Source: Pseudomonadota bacterium (GTDB lineage Bacteria; Myxococcota_A; UBA9160; SZUA-336). Taken from it: DNA of 54,795 bases. This document shows positions 26,889 to 37,408 of the stretch, one piece after another. The DNA lies in assembly GCA_021295775.1 (NCBI GenBank), contig JAGWBS010000006.1, positions 1-54,795 on the forward strand, given 5' to 3'. The first letter of the stretch is position 1, and each line of letters opens with the position of its first letter. Below the pieces are notes generated by a model. The model was not told the origin of the DNA. It was given only the letters and a program-made list of their open reading frames with translations, and ran no database searches. A program made the translations under genes and the position numbers.

Positions 26889-26919
26889 TATCAATGCGCT
26901 CGGTCAGGCTTGATATAGT
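26889..26919 (+). promoter_or_regulatory. Inverted repeat with -10-like hexamer in a divergent promoter region
   Basis: TATCAA (26889-26894) / TTGATA (26910-26915) overlapping TATAGT (26914-26919) between the dehalogenase-like (-) and amidohydrolase (+) genes. Confidence 0.3.
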
Positions 26920-26967
26920 CTGCCCTTCGAATCGGCCTCCTGCCGGGCCCGCAGAGGAGAACTCCGC

Positions 26968-28137
26968 ATGAGCCAGGGAATCTTCGAGCGTTTCAAGGTC
27001 ATCGACACCGACACGCACCTGACCGAACCCCCCGACGTCTGGACGGACCGCGTATCCAGCAAGTGGGGCGACGCCGTGCCGCACATCAAGAGGGTGGACG
27101 GGCGCGATATCTGGTTCATTGGCGACGAGACCGTGGGGGGGCCGGGATACACGGCCATGGCGGGCTTCGACGGCTCGTGGCCGGATTCCCCGAAGGGGTA
27201 CGACGATATCCCGGCCAGTTCCTACGATGCCAAGCAGCGCATCGAGCACATGGACCGCGAGGGCATCTGGGCGCAGGTGCTCTACCCGAACCTGGGCGGG
27301 TTCGGCGCGCAGGGCTTCCTGCGACTCAAGGATCCCGTGCTGATGCTCGAGTGCGTGCGCGCCTACAACGACTTCCTGATCGACTGGACCTCGGCCGACC
27401 GCAACCGCTTGATCCCGGTCGCCGCCATGCCCTTCTGGGACGTCGACGCCTGCGTCAAGGAAGTCGAGCGCGCGGCGGCCACGGGCCACCCGGCGGTGCT
27501 CGCCTGCTCGCGTCCCCAGGAGTTCGGACAACCGCTGCTCGCCGACAGACACTGGGACCCGTTCTGGGCCGCGGCCGAGGCCAACGGGATGTCGATCAGC
27601 TTCCACATCGGCGGCGGGGACATCAGCGAGATCGTCAACGACGCGGCGAAGATGGGCTCGCGCGCCAACTACGCGCGATTCTCGTCGCAGATCTTCATGC
27701 AGAACATCCACTGCGTAAGCGATCTGATCTTCGGCGGCGTGTGCCACCGCTACCCGGAGCTGAAGTTCGTTTCCGTCGAGAGCGGCGTGGGCTGGATCTC
27801 CGCCTATCTGGAGGCGGCCGACTGGCAGTTCGTCAACTCGGAGGTGCGCAAGGAGCACCCCGAGTACGAGCTGCTGCCCAGCGAATATTTCCGGCGCCAG
27901 ATCTACGGCTGTTTCTGGTTCGAGGAAAAGGGCATCGGGCCGGCCCTGGAACTCTACCCGGACAACATCATGTGGGAGACGGACTACCCGCATCCGACCT
28001 GCCAGCATCCGGGGCTGACCGGCGGCTGGGCGGTTCACCCGCGCGAGTACGCCGACCGCGCCCTGGCGGACGTCCCGGAAGCGACCCTGCAGAAGGTGAT
28101 GCACGACACGCCGGCCGCGATCTACGGCCTGCAGTAA
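26968..28137 (+). CDS. Amidohydrolase-2 family TIM-barrel metal-dependent hydrolase
   Basis: VIDTDTHLTEPPDVW, MSISFHIGGGD, NIMWETDYPHP; closely resembles the 17151-18311 protein. Confidence 0.9.
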   Translation: MSQGIFERFKVIDTDTHLTEPPDVWTDRVSSKWGDAVPHIKRVDGRDIWFIGDETVGGPGYTAMAGFDGSWPDSPKGYDDIPASSYDAKQRIEHMDREGIWAQVLYPNLGGFGAQGFLRLKDPVLMLECVRAYNDFLIDWTSADRNRLIPVAAMPFWDVDACVKEVERAAATGHPAVLACSRPQEFGQPLLADRHWDPFWAAAEANGMSISFHIGGGDISEIVNDAAKMGSRANYARFSSQIFMQNIHCVSDLIFGGVCHRYPELKFVSVESGVGWISAYLEAADWQFVNSEVRKEHPEYELLPSEYFRRQIYGCFWFEEKGIGPALELYPDNIMWETDYPHPTCQHPGLTGGWAVHPREYADRALADVPEATLQKVMHDTPAAIYGLQ

Positions 28138-28147
28138 GACGCGGGGC

Positions 28148-29086
28148 ATGGCGGAGCTGAGGCTCGACGGGAGGGTCGCGATCGTGACCGGCGCCGCCGG
28201 CGGGCTGGGTCGGGAGTACGCCCGCCTGCTCGCCGCGCGCGGGGCGCGCGTGGTGGTCAACGACTACGGCGGGAGCGTCGACGGCCAGGGCGGCTCGCCG
28301 GAGCCTTCCGAGCAGGTCGCGGAGGAGATCCGCTCCGCGGGCGGCGAGGCCGTGGCGGACTGGAACAGCGTGGTCACCCCGGAGGGGGGCGTCGGGATCG
28401 TCGAGACGGCGTTCAAGCACTACGGCCGCATCGACGCCGTCGTGAACAACGCCGGCATCGTCGGCGGGGGCGGCTTCGCCGACTCCGACGACGACATGAT
28501 CGACCGGACCGTCGCTACCCACCTGCGCGGCGCGTTCAGCGTGGCCCGGCCGGCCTGGCGGGCGATGGCCGAGCAGGGCCGCGGCCGGATCGTCAACATC
28601 AGCTCGGGCTCGGTCTTCGGCACCCCGGGTTCGGCGTCCTACCCGGCGGCCAAGGCCGGCATGATCGGGTTGACCAAGTCGCAGGCGTCGGAGGGCGCGG
28701 CGCTGGGCATCAAAGCGAATGCCGTCATGCCGGTCGCCTACACCCGCATGACCGCCCAGATCACCGACGACGACTTCCGCGAGTTCCTCGAAGAGCACTA
28801 TCAGCCCGTCCACGTCGCGCCGCTGGTCGCCTGGCTGTGCCATGACGACGTGCCCTGCTCGGGCGAGGTCTTCACGGCCGGCGGAGGGCGCGTGGCGCGG
28901 GTCTTCCTGGGCGTTACGCAGGGCTACTCGACCGACGACCTCACGCCGGAGGACCTGCGCGACCACTGGGAGCGGGTGATGGACGCCGAGGGCTGCGCCA
29001 TGCCCGGCACGGCCATGGAAGAGGTCGAACTCTACTTCCGGCTCAAGGGCTGGGACCGCGGCCGCATCACCATGGGCAACGACTGA
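28148..29086 (+). CDS. SDR, (3R)-hydroxyacyl-CoA dehydrogenase/MFE-2-like
   Basis: VAIVTGAAGGLGREYARLLAARGARVVVNDYGGSVDGQGG, VNNAGIV, YPAAKAGMIGL. Confidence 0.9.
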   Translation: MAELRLDGRVAIVTGAAGGLGREYARLLAARGARVVVNDYGGSVDGQGGSPEPSEQVAEEIRSAGGEAVADWNSVVTPEGGVGIVETAFKHYGRIDAVVNNAGIVGGGGFADSDDDMIDRTVATHLRGAFSVARPAWRAMAEQGRGRIVNISSGSVFGTPGSASYPAAKAGMIGLTKSQASEGAALGIKANAVMPVAYTRMTAQITDDDFREFLEEHYQPVHVAPLVAWLCHDDVPCSGEVFTAGGGRVARVFLGVTQGYSTDDLTPEDLRDHWERVMDAEGCAMPGTAMEEVELYFRLKGWDRGRITMGND

Positions 29087-29099
29087 GCGCGTCCGCGCC

Positions 29100-30233
29100 T
29101 CAGCCCAGACAGGCGTAGGCCGCGCGCACCAGCGACTCGCCGCGCTCGTCGCCCAGCGCGTTCAGCTTCATCTGGTTCATCGCGTAGCCGAAGCCCAGGC
29201 CGGCCTCCGGGTCGGCGAAGCCCAACGAACCGCCGGCGCCGGGGTGGCCGAAGGCCCGCGGGCCGACGGCGGCGCCCAGCATCGGCGGCAGGGCGTAGCC
29301 GCTGCCGAAGTGGGTTTCGAGACCGAGCACGCGGTCGGGACCGCGCGCCTGGCTCGCGCTCGCATCGCGCACGGTCTTCGGTTCGAGCAGGCGCAGGCCG
29401 TCGACCTCGCCGACCGTGGCGGCGTAGAGCCTCGCCAGCGAGCGCGCGTCGCCGATCCCGTTCGAGGAGGGGATCTCGGCCGCGCGCACTTCGCGCCGGT
29501 TCCAGGTCTGGTCGTAGCCGCCCGCGAACACGTCTCCCGGCCCGGTCATGACCCGCATCCCCAGGCTCCCGGGCGGGATCGCGTCGAGCAGGGGTGTTTC
29601 CTGGGGCGGAAGCAGCGCCGCGCAGCGCGATTCGATCGACTCGGGCAGGCCGATCCAGAAGTCCAGCCCCAGCGGAGCCGCGATCTCTTCGGCCCAGAAG
29701 CGTCCCACCGAGCGGCCGCTGACCCGCCGGATGACCTCGCCCACGCACCAGCCGTAGCTTCGGGCGTGGTAGCCGTGGCCGTCGCCCGGCGTCCAGTTGG
29801 GCTTCTGCGCGGCCAGCGCTTCGATCACGGGGTCCCAGCACAGCACGTCGGCCAGCTCGAACTCGCCTTCGACCGCGGCGAGACCCGCCCGGTGGCAGAG
29901 CAGCCAGAGCACCGGGATCTCTCCCTTGCCCTGGGCGGCGAACTCCGGCCAGTAGTCCGCCACCGGCGCGTCCAGATCGAGTTCCCCTCGCTGGGCCAGC
30001 AGGTGGGCGCAGGTCGCCGTGACCCCCTTGGTCGAGGAGAACACCATCACCACCTGGTCGGAGCGCCAGGCGCGCTCGCCGTCGCGCCCGCCCCAGAGAT
30101 CGACGACCGGACGGCCGTGGCGGTACACGCAGACCGCCGCCCCGACGTCGCCGTGGCTGCGGAAGTTCTCCTCGAACGCCTCGCGCACGGGTTCGTAGCC
30201 CGGCTCCACCCGCCCCTCGATCGCTGCGCTCAT
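29100..30233 (-). CDS. Serine hydrolase of the beta-lactamase/esterase (EstB-like) family
   Basis: VVMVFSSTKGVTATCAHLL (SxxK), YHARSYGWCVGEVIRRVSG, GHPGAGGSLGFADPEAGLGFGYAMNQM. Confidence 0.9.
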   Translation of the reverse strand: MSAAIEGRVEPGYEPVREAFEENFRSHGDVGAAVCVYRHGRPVVDLWGGRDGERAWRSDQVVMVFSSTKGVTATCAHLLAQRGELDLDAPVADYWPEFAAQGKGEIPVLWLLCHRAGLAAVEGEFELADVLCWDPVIEALAAQKPNWTPGDGHGYHARSYGWCVGEVIRRVSGRSVGRFWAEEIAAPLGLDFWIGLPESIESRCAALLPPQETPLLDAIPPGSLGMRVMTGPGDVFAGGYDQTWNRREVRAAEIPSSNGIGDARSLARLYAATVGEVDGLRLLEPKTVRDASASQARGPDRVLGLETHFGSGYALPPMLGAAVGPRAFGHPGAGGSLGFADPEAGLGFGYAMNQMKLNALGDERGESLVRAAYACLG

Positions 30234-30327
30234 GCGTCCCTCCGTCCGGCCGCCCCGCGTTCTGCCTCGGCGCTCCGCGCTCAGCCTCGCAGCGGCTAGT
30301 ATGGGCGGAACGGCGAAGGGAGCGCAG

Positions 30328-31767
30328 ATGGCGGAACACGATCTGGCCAGCCTGGACGGGCTGGGGCAGGCAGATTTGGTGGCCCGCGGCGAGCTTTCGG
30401 CCCCCGAACTGGTCGAGGCGGCGATCGGGCGCATCGAACGGATCAATCCGCAGCTCAACGCCATCGTGATCCCGCTCTTCGAGCAGGCCCGCGAGTGGGT
30501 CCGCTCCGACGCGCTGGGCGGCGGTCCCTTCCGCGGGGTTCCGCTGCTGCTCAAGGACCTGGGCTGCCCGGTCGCCGGACTTCCGCTCTACGCGGGAACC
30601 AAGTTCCTGAAAGACCGGGCCTGGGTCTCCAGGCACGACAGCGTGCTGGGCCGGCGGCTGCGCGAAGCCGGCTTCGTCATCGTGGGCAAGGCGAACACCC
30701 CCGAGCTGGGGCTCTCGCCGACCACCGAGCCGCGCACCTTCGGAGCGACGCGCAATCCCTGGGATCCGACCCGCATCGCGGGCGGTTCGAGCGGCGGCTC
30801 GGGGGCGGCCGTGGCCGCGGGGCTGGTGCCCGTGGCGCACGCGGGCGACGGCGGTGGCTCGATCCGCAGTCCCGCGGGAATCTGCGGGCAGGTCGGCCTG
30901 AAGCCTTCGCGCGGCCGCAACAGCCTGGGACCGAGTCAGGGAGAGGGCTGGGGAGGCAACGTGACCGAGCACGTGATCACCCGCAGCGTGCGCGACACCG
31001 CCGCGGTGCTGGACTGCGTCTCGGGTCCGGCCACGGGCGATCCCTATTTCGCCCCGCCCCCGCAGCGCGCCTATCTCGATGAAGTCGGGCGCGATCCCGG
31101 GCGCCTGCGAGTCGGCAGCTTCTCCAGCAACGCGCACATCTCCGCGCACCCGGAGTCGAAGGCCGCGGTTCGCGGGGCCCTAGAACTGCTCCACAGCCTG
31201 GGACACGAGGTGAGCGAGGAGTATCCCGCCGCGCTCGACGAACCCGGTCTGGGCGAGGGGGGAGCGGCCGTGGTCAGCGCCTGCGTGGCGCGCGAACTGG
31301 ACAGCTTCTCGGAGTGGACCGGCGACCCGCTCCGGGAGGGCGACGTGGAGCCGGCCACCTGGGCGATGGCCGAGCGGGGGCGGTCGTTCTCCGCCCGGCA
31401 GTACGCCGGCGCGCTCGAACGGCAGCAGGCTTTCGGCCGCCGGCTGCGGGGCTGGTGGAGCGAAGCGGAGGGCGAAGACGGTTTCGACGTGCTGGTCACC
31501 CCGACCGCGGCGCAGCCCACGCCGGAGGTCGGTTCGCTTCAGGACGCGCCGGTCGAGCGCATCCTGAAGCTGGCTCCCTACACCATGCTCTACAACATCT
31601 CCGGCCAGCCGGCGATTTCGCTGCCGCTGCACTGGACCTCCGAGGGGCTCCCGATGGGTGTCCAGTTCGTGGCGCGCTACGGCGGCGAGGATCTGCTGAT
31701 CCGGCTCGCCTCCCAGCTCGAACAGGCCCGGCCCTGGGCATCCCGCCGGCCGCCGATCCACGCCTGA
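30328..31767 (+). CDS. Amidase (amidase-signature family)
   Basis: [56 protein letters not shown]. Confidence 0.94.
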   Translation: MAEHDLASLDGLGQADLVARGELSAPELVEAAIGRIERINPQLNAIVIPLFEQAREWVRSDALGGGPFRGVPLLLKDLGCPVAGLPLYAGTKFLKDRAWVSRHDSVLGRRLREAGFVIVGKANTPELGLSPTTEPRTFGATRNPWDPTRIAGGSSGGSGAAVAAGLVPVAHAGDGGGSIRSPAGICGQVGLKPSRGRNSLGPSQGEGWGGNVTEHVITRSVRDTAAVLDCVSGPATGDPYFAPPPQRAYLDEVGRDPGRLRVGSFSSNAHISAHPESKAAVRGALELLHSLGHEVSEEYPAALDEPGLGEGGAAVVSACVARELDSFSEWTGDPLREGDVEPATWAMAERGRSFSARQYAGALERQQAFGRRLRGWWSEAEGEDGFDVLVTPTAAQPTPEVGSLQDAPVERILKLAPYTMLYNISGQPAISLPLHWTSEGLPMGVQFVARYGGEDLLIRLASQLEQARPWASRRPPIHA

Positions 31768-31845
31768 CGCGAACGGTCTCGCGCCCGCAGCGGGCCGGGG
31801 AGAAGCGGCGAACCGAACGCCCCGCTTCGCGCGACCCGTTCCTCG

Positions 31846-32613
31846 TCAGGAGTGAATCACGTGGCCGCCGTCGATCCAGAGCGTCTGCCCGGTCATGAAA
31901 TCGGAATCGGAGCTGGCCAGGAAGGCCACGACGCGTCCGATGTCGCGCTCCGGGTCTCCCTCCCGGCGCAACGAGGTCCCCGCCAGTAAGCGCTCCCGCA
32001 CCTCGGGGTGCTCGGCATTAAAGGCCCTGATGGTATCCGTCATCGCGGTTGGGCAGATCACGTTGACGTGGATGTCCTCCTCTCCCCACTCTCGTGCCGC
32101 GACGCCCGTCAACGCCCGGACCGCCTCCTTGGCCGCCGCGTAGGCGGTGAAGCCCTCGGTGCGCTCGCTGCCCGCCATCGAGGCCAGGTTGATCACCTTG
32201 CCGCCGCCGTCTCGCAGGTGCGGGTGGCAGGCCTGCATGAAGTGGAACGATCCCAGCACGTTGACTTCGAACTGGCGCCGCATGTCGCGCTCGTTGTGCT
32301 CAAGCAGCGGCTTCATGGCCTCTCCGTCGCCGTTCCAGGTGGCGTTGTTGACCAGGATGTCGACGCCGCCGAGCTGCTCGACGATCGCGGACACTGCCCG
32401 GTCGACCTGCTCGCGGTCGCTGACGTCGCAGGGGACCGCGCAGGCCCGGCCCGGCAGCCCTTCGATCTCTCGCGCGGTTTTGGGCCCGGTATTGGGGTCG
32501 ATCTCGGGGATCCCGATCGCCGCGCCCTCGCGTGCCAGCGCCAGTGCGATCCCGCGCCCGACCCCGCGCCCGCCCCCGGTCACGACCGCCACCTTTCCGT
32601 CGAGCTTGCCCAT
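31846..32613 (-). CDS. Short-chain dehydrogenase/reductase
   Basis: GKVAVVTGGGRGVGRGIALALA, DILVNNATWNG, YAAAKEAVRALTG. Confidence 0.93.
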   Translation of the reverse strand: MGKLDGKVAVVTGGGRGVGRGIALALAREGAAIGIPEIDPNTGPKTAREIEGLPGRACAVPCDVSDREQVDRAVSAIVEQLGGVDILVNNATWNGDGEAMKPLLEHNERDMRRQFEVNVLGSFHFMQACHPHLRDGGGKVINLASMAGSERTEGFTAYAAAKEAVRALTGVAAREWGEEDIHVNVICPTAMTDTIRAFNAEHPEVRERLLAGTSLRREGDPERDIGRVVAFLASSDSDFMTGQTLWIDGGHVIHS

Positions 32614-32704
32614 GCGTTCCTCCCTTGCGCCCCGGTCTCATGCGGAGCGCGGGAAACATTCTGAGGACTCTCGCCCAGATTGTCCGCCCGAGATTCCGCT
32701 CCGG

Positions 32705-35260
32705 TCAGCTCAGGGCGCCAGCCAGGGCCAGCTCGGAGATTTCCGCATCCGACAGTCCCAGGATGTCGCGCAGGATCTCCTGGGAGTGCTGGCCGAGGGA
32801 GGGCGCGGCGGAGCGCAGGCGGGCGGGAGTGCGGGAGAAGCGGGTTGCCGGCCCGTCGCAGGTGACCGAGCCCATGGCCGGGTGGTCGAGCGTGACGAAG
32901 AAGCCGCGGTGGGCGAGCTGGGGGTCGGTCTGCAGGTCGCTGGGACGGAGCACGGCGTAGGCTGGCACGCCCGCGCCGCGCAAAAGCTCTGCGAGTTCGA
33001 AGGCGTCCTGCTCGCGGCACCAGTCGCGCAGGCGGGCCTCGATCGCTTCGCGCCGGGCGATCCGGGCCTCCAGCGCGCTCAGCTCCGCGGCGGAGAAGTC
33101 CTCCAGCGGGGCGAGCCCGCGCAGCGCCTCCCACTGTGCGGCGGTCTCGACGACGAGCGCCAGGTAGCGCTCCCGGCCGCGGGTCGCGTAGGTCCCGTGA
33201 GGGCAGGCATAGGCCGAGGCCTGTCCCTGCGCGCCGGCCACCCGGCCGTTCCGGACGTAGTCGAGCAGCAGCGGTTCGACGAAGTGGATCGCCGCTTCGA
33301 CCTGACCCAGGTCGATCCACTGGCCCCGGCCGGTGCGGGTCCGGAACAGCAGCGCGGCGGCCAGCGCGGCCAGGCCGTAGCGGGTCGAGATGAAGTCCGT
33401 GTACGCGCCCCAGGGGCCGGTCGGGATCCGGTCGGGCCAGCCGGTGATGGAGTCGAAGCCCGCCAGCGCGGCGCCCTGCGAGCCGAAGCCGGTGTAGCGC
33501 CGCTCCGGTCCCGTCTGGCCGCGCAGGGACGTGGACAGCAGGATCAGGTCGCGGCGACCGGCGGACAGCCGGGGCCAGTCGAGCCCGAAGCGCTGCATGG
33601 TGCCCGGCGTGAAGCTCTCGACCACCACGTCGGCCCAGTCGCAGAGCCGGCGCGCCACCTGCCTCGCCGCGGGCTTCGACAGATCGAGCGCGATCCCCCG
33701 CTTGGAGGTGTTGAAGTTGGCGAACATGTGCGCCCGGTCGAGGTGCGGCTCGTCGTTCAGGAACGGTGGGGCGAGGCGGGTGATGTCCGGCCGCGTCGAG
33801 GACTCGACGTGGACGACCGTCGCGCCGTGGTCGGCGAGGGCCTTGCCGAGAATCGGACCCGCCGCCGACCAGGCGAAGTCGGCGACCTTCAGCCCGGCGA
33901 AGGCGCCTGGCGGCCCTCCCGGTGCAACCGGCACGGCCGCGTTGACCTCCGGTGCGGCCCGCGCGGTCGACCCGGACCGATCCGCTCCGTCGCGGCCAGC
34001 TCGCTCGAGCAGTGACTGAGCCTCGCCGAGCGCTGGCGCGGGACGGTCCATTCGCAGGGGCGCTTCCGGCAGGATCGCGAACGGCCCGGGGTGAGAGCGC
34101 CCGCCGAGCCGGGTCCAGTAGCCGCGCGCGCCGAGTTGGGGATCGTTCCGCAGCGCGGCCATGTCGTAGATCGGGGCCAGCATCACGCGTTCCTCGGTCG
34201 CGAACGACTGGATCTCGCGCAGACTGCGCCTCTCCAGGAACGCGCAAGCGGCCTCCACCGCGCGCCGCAACTGCTCGATCTTCAAGCGGCCCTCTACCCC
34301 GTCCCGGATGAACCGGCTCCAGTCGAGTCCGCGCAGATCGGGGTCCAGTTCGCCGCTGCGCTCCACCCAGCCCATCAGAGCGTGCAGCGTGCGCTCGCCC
34401 AGGCCCGGCAGACCCAGTCCGACTTGAGTGAAGCCGTCGGCGCAGCGCGCGCGGTTCGGCAGCGGCAGCCCGGGGAGCAGCTCGGGCGGCGCATCTCCGC
34501 GCGACTCGCCGGTGCCCGGCGGGTCGTGACCGGCGGCGGTCGGAAAGCCGCTGGCGTTCATCAGCGTCCACACCACCGCCGCCTGTGCCGACACGTCCAG
34601 GTGTTGACCGAGGCCGCTGCGCTCGCGCTCGTTGAGCGCGACCAGGATGTCGGCCGCAGCCTGCACCCCGGCGTGGAAGGAGGCCTGGGGCAGACCGGCA
34701 CCGATCGGCGGTCGGTCGGGGTCGCCCTGGAGACCGAGCAGGCCGCCGGCCGCTTCCAGGGTCAGGTCGGCCGCCGGAGCGCCGGCCAGCGGACCCGTCT
34801 GGCCGAACGGGGTGACGGAGGCGTAGACGAGCCGGGGGAAGTCCGCGCACACCTGCGCGGCGCCCAGCCCGACATCGTCCAGAGAGCCGGGGTCGAACGA
34901 CTCGATCAGCACGTCCGCTTCCGCCAGTTGCGCCCGCAGGCTTTCGGACCCGCCGGGCGCGAACAAGTCCAGCAAGGCGCTGCGCTTGCCCAGTCCGACG
35001 CTCGCCCAGTACAGAGAGCCCTCCGGATCGCCTTCGCGCCCCGCCTCGAACGGGGGGAGCCGACGCGCGCCGGCCCCTTCGGGGGGTTCGAGCTTGAGCA
35101 CCTTCGCCCCCAGATCGGCCAGCACCCGGCCGGCCAACTCGGCGCGCGGAGTGGCGAGGTCGATCGCCCGGATCCCGTCGAGCGCGGCGGGCGGGTTCCC
35201 GCCGGGGTTGCGGGCAAGACCCTCAGCGCGTGGGCCGTTCCGATCTCCGAGTCCGTTCAT
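32705..35260 (-). CDS. Two-domain fused class III CoA-transferase (CaiB/BaiF-CaiB/BaiF)
   Basis: 851 aa with two N-domain starts: LDGIRAIDLATPRAELAGRVLADLGAKVLKLEPPEGAG and FAGLKVADFAWSAAGPILGKALADHGATVVHVESSTRPD. Confidence 0.9.
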   Translation of the reverse strand: MNGLGDRNGPRAEGLARNPGGNPPAALDGIRAIDLATPRAELAGRVLADLGAKVLKLEPPEGAGARRLPPFEAGREGDPEGSLYWASVGLGKRSALLDLFAPGGSESLRAQLAEADVLIESFDPGSLDDVGLGAAQVCADFPRLVYASVTPFGQTGPLAGAPAADLTLEAAGGLLGLQGDPDRPPIGAGLPQASFHAGVQAAADILVALNERERSGLGQHLDVSAQAAVVWTLMNASGFPTAAGHDPPGTGESRGDAPPELLPGLPLPNRARCADGFTQVGLGLPGLGERTLHALMGWVERSGELDPDLRGLDWSRFIRDGVEGRLKIEQLRRAVEAACAFLERRSLREIQSFATEERVMLAPIYDMAALRNDPQLGARGYWTRLGGRSHPGPFAILPEAPLRMDRPAPALGEAQSLLERAGRDGADRSGSTARAAPEVNAAVPVAPGGPPGAFAGLKVADFAWSAAGPILGKALADHGATVVHVESSTRPDITRLAPPFLNDEPHLDRAHMFANFNTSKRGIALDLSKPAARQVARRLCDWADVVVESFTPGTMQRFGLDWPRLSAGRRDLILLSTSLRGQTGPERRYTGFGSQGAALAGFDSITGWPDRIPTGPWGAYTDFISTRYGLAALAAALLFRTRTGRGQWIDLGQVEAAIHFVEPLLLDYVRNGRVAGAQGQASAYACPHGTYATRGRERYLALVVETAAQWEALRGLAPLEDFSAAELSALEARIARREAIEARLRDWCREQDAFELAELLRGAGVPAYAVLRPSDLQTDPQLAHRGFFVTLDHPAMGSVTCDGPATRFSRTPARLRSAAPSLGQHSQEILRDILGLSDAEISELALAGALS

Positions 35261-35379
35261 CGGCTGTCTGACGCTCTCTTTCCGGCGCAGGCTAGATCAT
35301 TTTGAGAGGGTTTCGCGCCGCGACCGGACGGCCGCCTCGCGCGCGGCGTCAGTCGCGGCGGGTGTGTCATTCTGGCGCC

Positions 35380-37383
35380 GTGTCGAACTCCGAATCCACG
35401 CGGCGAACCTACTGCCGGATCTGTCCGGTTCTCTGCGGCCTGGAAGTCGAGGTCGAAGGCGAGCGCGTGCTGCGGGTCGGGGGCGACGCGAACCACCCGA
35501 TCAGCCGGGGCTACGCCTGCACCAAGGGCCGGGCGCTGGGCCGCTTTCACCATCACCCGCGGCGACTCGACCGCCCCCGGCTGGGGAGCCGCGAGGTGAC
35601 CTGGGAGATCCTGCTCGACGACCTCGCGGGGCGGCTGGAGTCGATCTTGGCCAGCACGGGTCCCGACGGAGTGGCCGTCTACCACGGGACCTGGTCGTGG
35701 ATGGACGCGCTCGGCCGTCGCACCGCGGAACGCCTCATGCACGCCCTCGGGAGTACCAGCGTCTACTCCGCGGTGACGGTCGACGCGATCGCCCGTTCGT
35801 ACGTGTGCGAGCAGATGGCCGGGCGCGGCTTCGCGATCCCGAACTTCGCGCCGGAAGAGACCGAGTTGCTGATCCTGTTCGGAACCAATCCGGTGATTTC
35901 GCACGGTCACTCCTGCGGCATCGCGGATCCCGCCCGCGCGCTTTCCGGCGTGGCGCGGCGCGGAGAGGTCTGGGTGGTCGATCCGCGGCGCAGCGAGACC
36001 GCGAGTCGCGCGACCCGGCATCTGGCGATCCGGCCCGGGAGCGACTACCTGCTGGCCGCGCACCTGGTTCGGGAGATCCTGCGCGATGGCGCGGACCGGG
36101 ACTACCTGACCGAGCACGCGTCCGGGCTGGAAGAACTGACGGCGGCCGTGGAGCCCTTCGGTCTGGAGCGCGTGGTCGAGGTCTGCGGGCTCGACCCCGA
36201 CGACGTCCGCGACCTGCTGGCGAGCGTGCGCCGTTACCGCCGGCTGTCGGTCTCGACCGGCACCGGCATTACCATGTCGCCCGACGCGAACGTGACCGAA
36301 TGGCTGGTCTGGTGCCTGCAGATCGCGACCGCATCGTTCGAGCGGCCCGGGGGCATGTGGTTCAACCCCGGGCAGCTTCTGCGCCTGGACGAGCGCGACT
36401 GGCCCGAGGCTCCGCCGGTGCCTCCGCGGACCGTTCCGAGCCGCCCCGACCTGCCCGCACTCTTCGGTGAACTCCCCTGCGCCGGTCTCGTCGACGAGAT
36501 CGAGGCCGGCCACCACCAGGCACTGTTCTCGATCGGAGGCAACCCGGTCGCCTCGCTGCCCCAGGCCGAGCGCCTCGTCCCGGCGTTGGCGGGGCTCGAG
36601 GTCTTCGCGGTCGCCGACGTGATCGAGTCCGACAGCGTCGCGCTGGCCACCCACACGATCGCCGCCGCGGGCCAGTTGGAGCGGGCGGACGTGAGCGCCT
36701 ATTCGGATCTTTTCGTCAATCGTCGCAGCGCCCAGTACACGCCGGCTGTGCTGCCGCGGGGAGGCGACCGGCGCCCGGTTTGGTGGGTCCTGGCGCAACT
36801 CGGCCGGCGGCTCGGGTTCGACCTTCTGGATGGCGCGGATCCGGACCTGTGCGACGAGAGGGAACTGCTGGCGCCGCTGGGCCGCGGACACTTTGAGCTG
36901 GGCGACCGGGCCGAGGTGGCGATGGACGAGCCGTCCCGTCCGAGGGGTTGGGTGGAAAGCAGGGTTCTGCCTGGCGGTCGCTGGCGGCTCGCGCCGCCGG
37001 CGCTGGTCGAACAGCTCGCCCGGGCCGAACCGCCCGGCGGAGTCTGCCTGATCCCCCGCCGCGCCGCCGGCCGCATGAACTCCGCCCTGCGCGACATCGC
37101 GGCGCGGGACGAAGCGGTTCACGTCCACCCGGCGGACGCGGCGAACGCCGGGCTGGCCGACGGGGATCGGGTTCGGGTGGTGTCGGCCAGCGGCACCCTT
37201 GAGTCGGAGCTGCGAGTGACCGATTCAGTCCGACCCGGCGCGGTCTCCATCCCGCACGGGCTGGACGAGGCGAACGTGAGCCGGCTGACCAGCGGCCGCC
37301 CCGAAAGTTCGGATCCCCTGACGGGGATGGTCGCCCAGTCGGGGGTCGCGGTCGAGATCCGACGCGCCGAGCGCTCCGGCTGA
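35380..37383 (+). CDS. Molybdopterin-dependent (DMSO-reductase superfamily) oxidoreductase, single catalytic subunit
   Basis: YCRICPVLCGLEVEVEGERVLRVGGDANHPISRGYACTKG ([4Fe-4S] Cys set), LLILFGTNPVISHGHS, C-terminal VHPADAANAGLADGDRVRVVSASGTLE. Confidence 0.92.
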   Translation: MSNSESTRRTYCRICPVLCGLEVEVEGERVLRVGGDANHPISRGYACTKGRALGRFHHHPRRLDRPRLGSREVTWEILLDDLAGRLESILASTGPDGVAVYHGTWSWMDALGRRTAERLMHALGSTSVYSAVTVDAIARSYVCEQMAGRGFAIPNFAPEETELLILFGTNPVISHGHSCGIADPARALSGVARRGEVWVVDPRRSETASRATRHLAIRPGSDYLLAAHLVREILRDGADRDYLTEHASGLEELTAAVEPFGLERVVEVCGLDPDDVRDLLASVRRYRRLSVSTGTGITMSPDANVTEWLVWCLQIATASFERPGGMWFNPGQLLRLDERDWPEAPPVPPRTVPSRPDLPALFGELPCAGLVDEIEAGHHQALFSIGGNPVASLPQAERLVPALAGLEVFAVADVIESDSVALATHTIAAAGQLERADVSAYSDLFVNRRSAQYTPAVLPRGGDRRPVWWVLAQLGRRLGFDLLDGADPDLCDERELLAPLGRGHFELGDRAEVAMDEPSRPRGWVESRVLPGGRWRLAPPALVEQLARAEPPGGVCLIPRRAAGRMNSALRDIAARDEAVHVHPADAANAGLADGDRVRVVSASGTLESELRVTDSVRPGAVSIPHGLDEANVSRLTSGRPESSDPLTGMVAQSGVAVEIRRAERSG

Positions 37384-37408
37384 TATAAAGGGCCGCCGGG
37401 AGGAACCT

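Noticed and set aside
32147-34015. 622-aa plus-strand ORF opposite the fused CoA-transferase
   Set aside because: Antisense to a gene with two clear CaiB/BaiF domains; no family signature
35257-37128. 623-aa minus-strand ORF opposite the molybdoenzyme
   Set aside because: Shadow ORF; the plus strand holds the [4Fe-4S] and MGD-binding motifs
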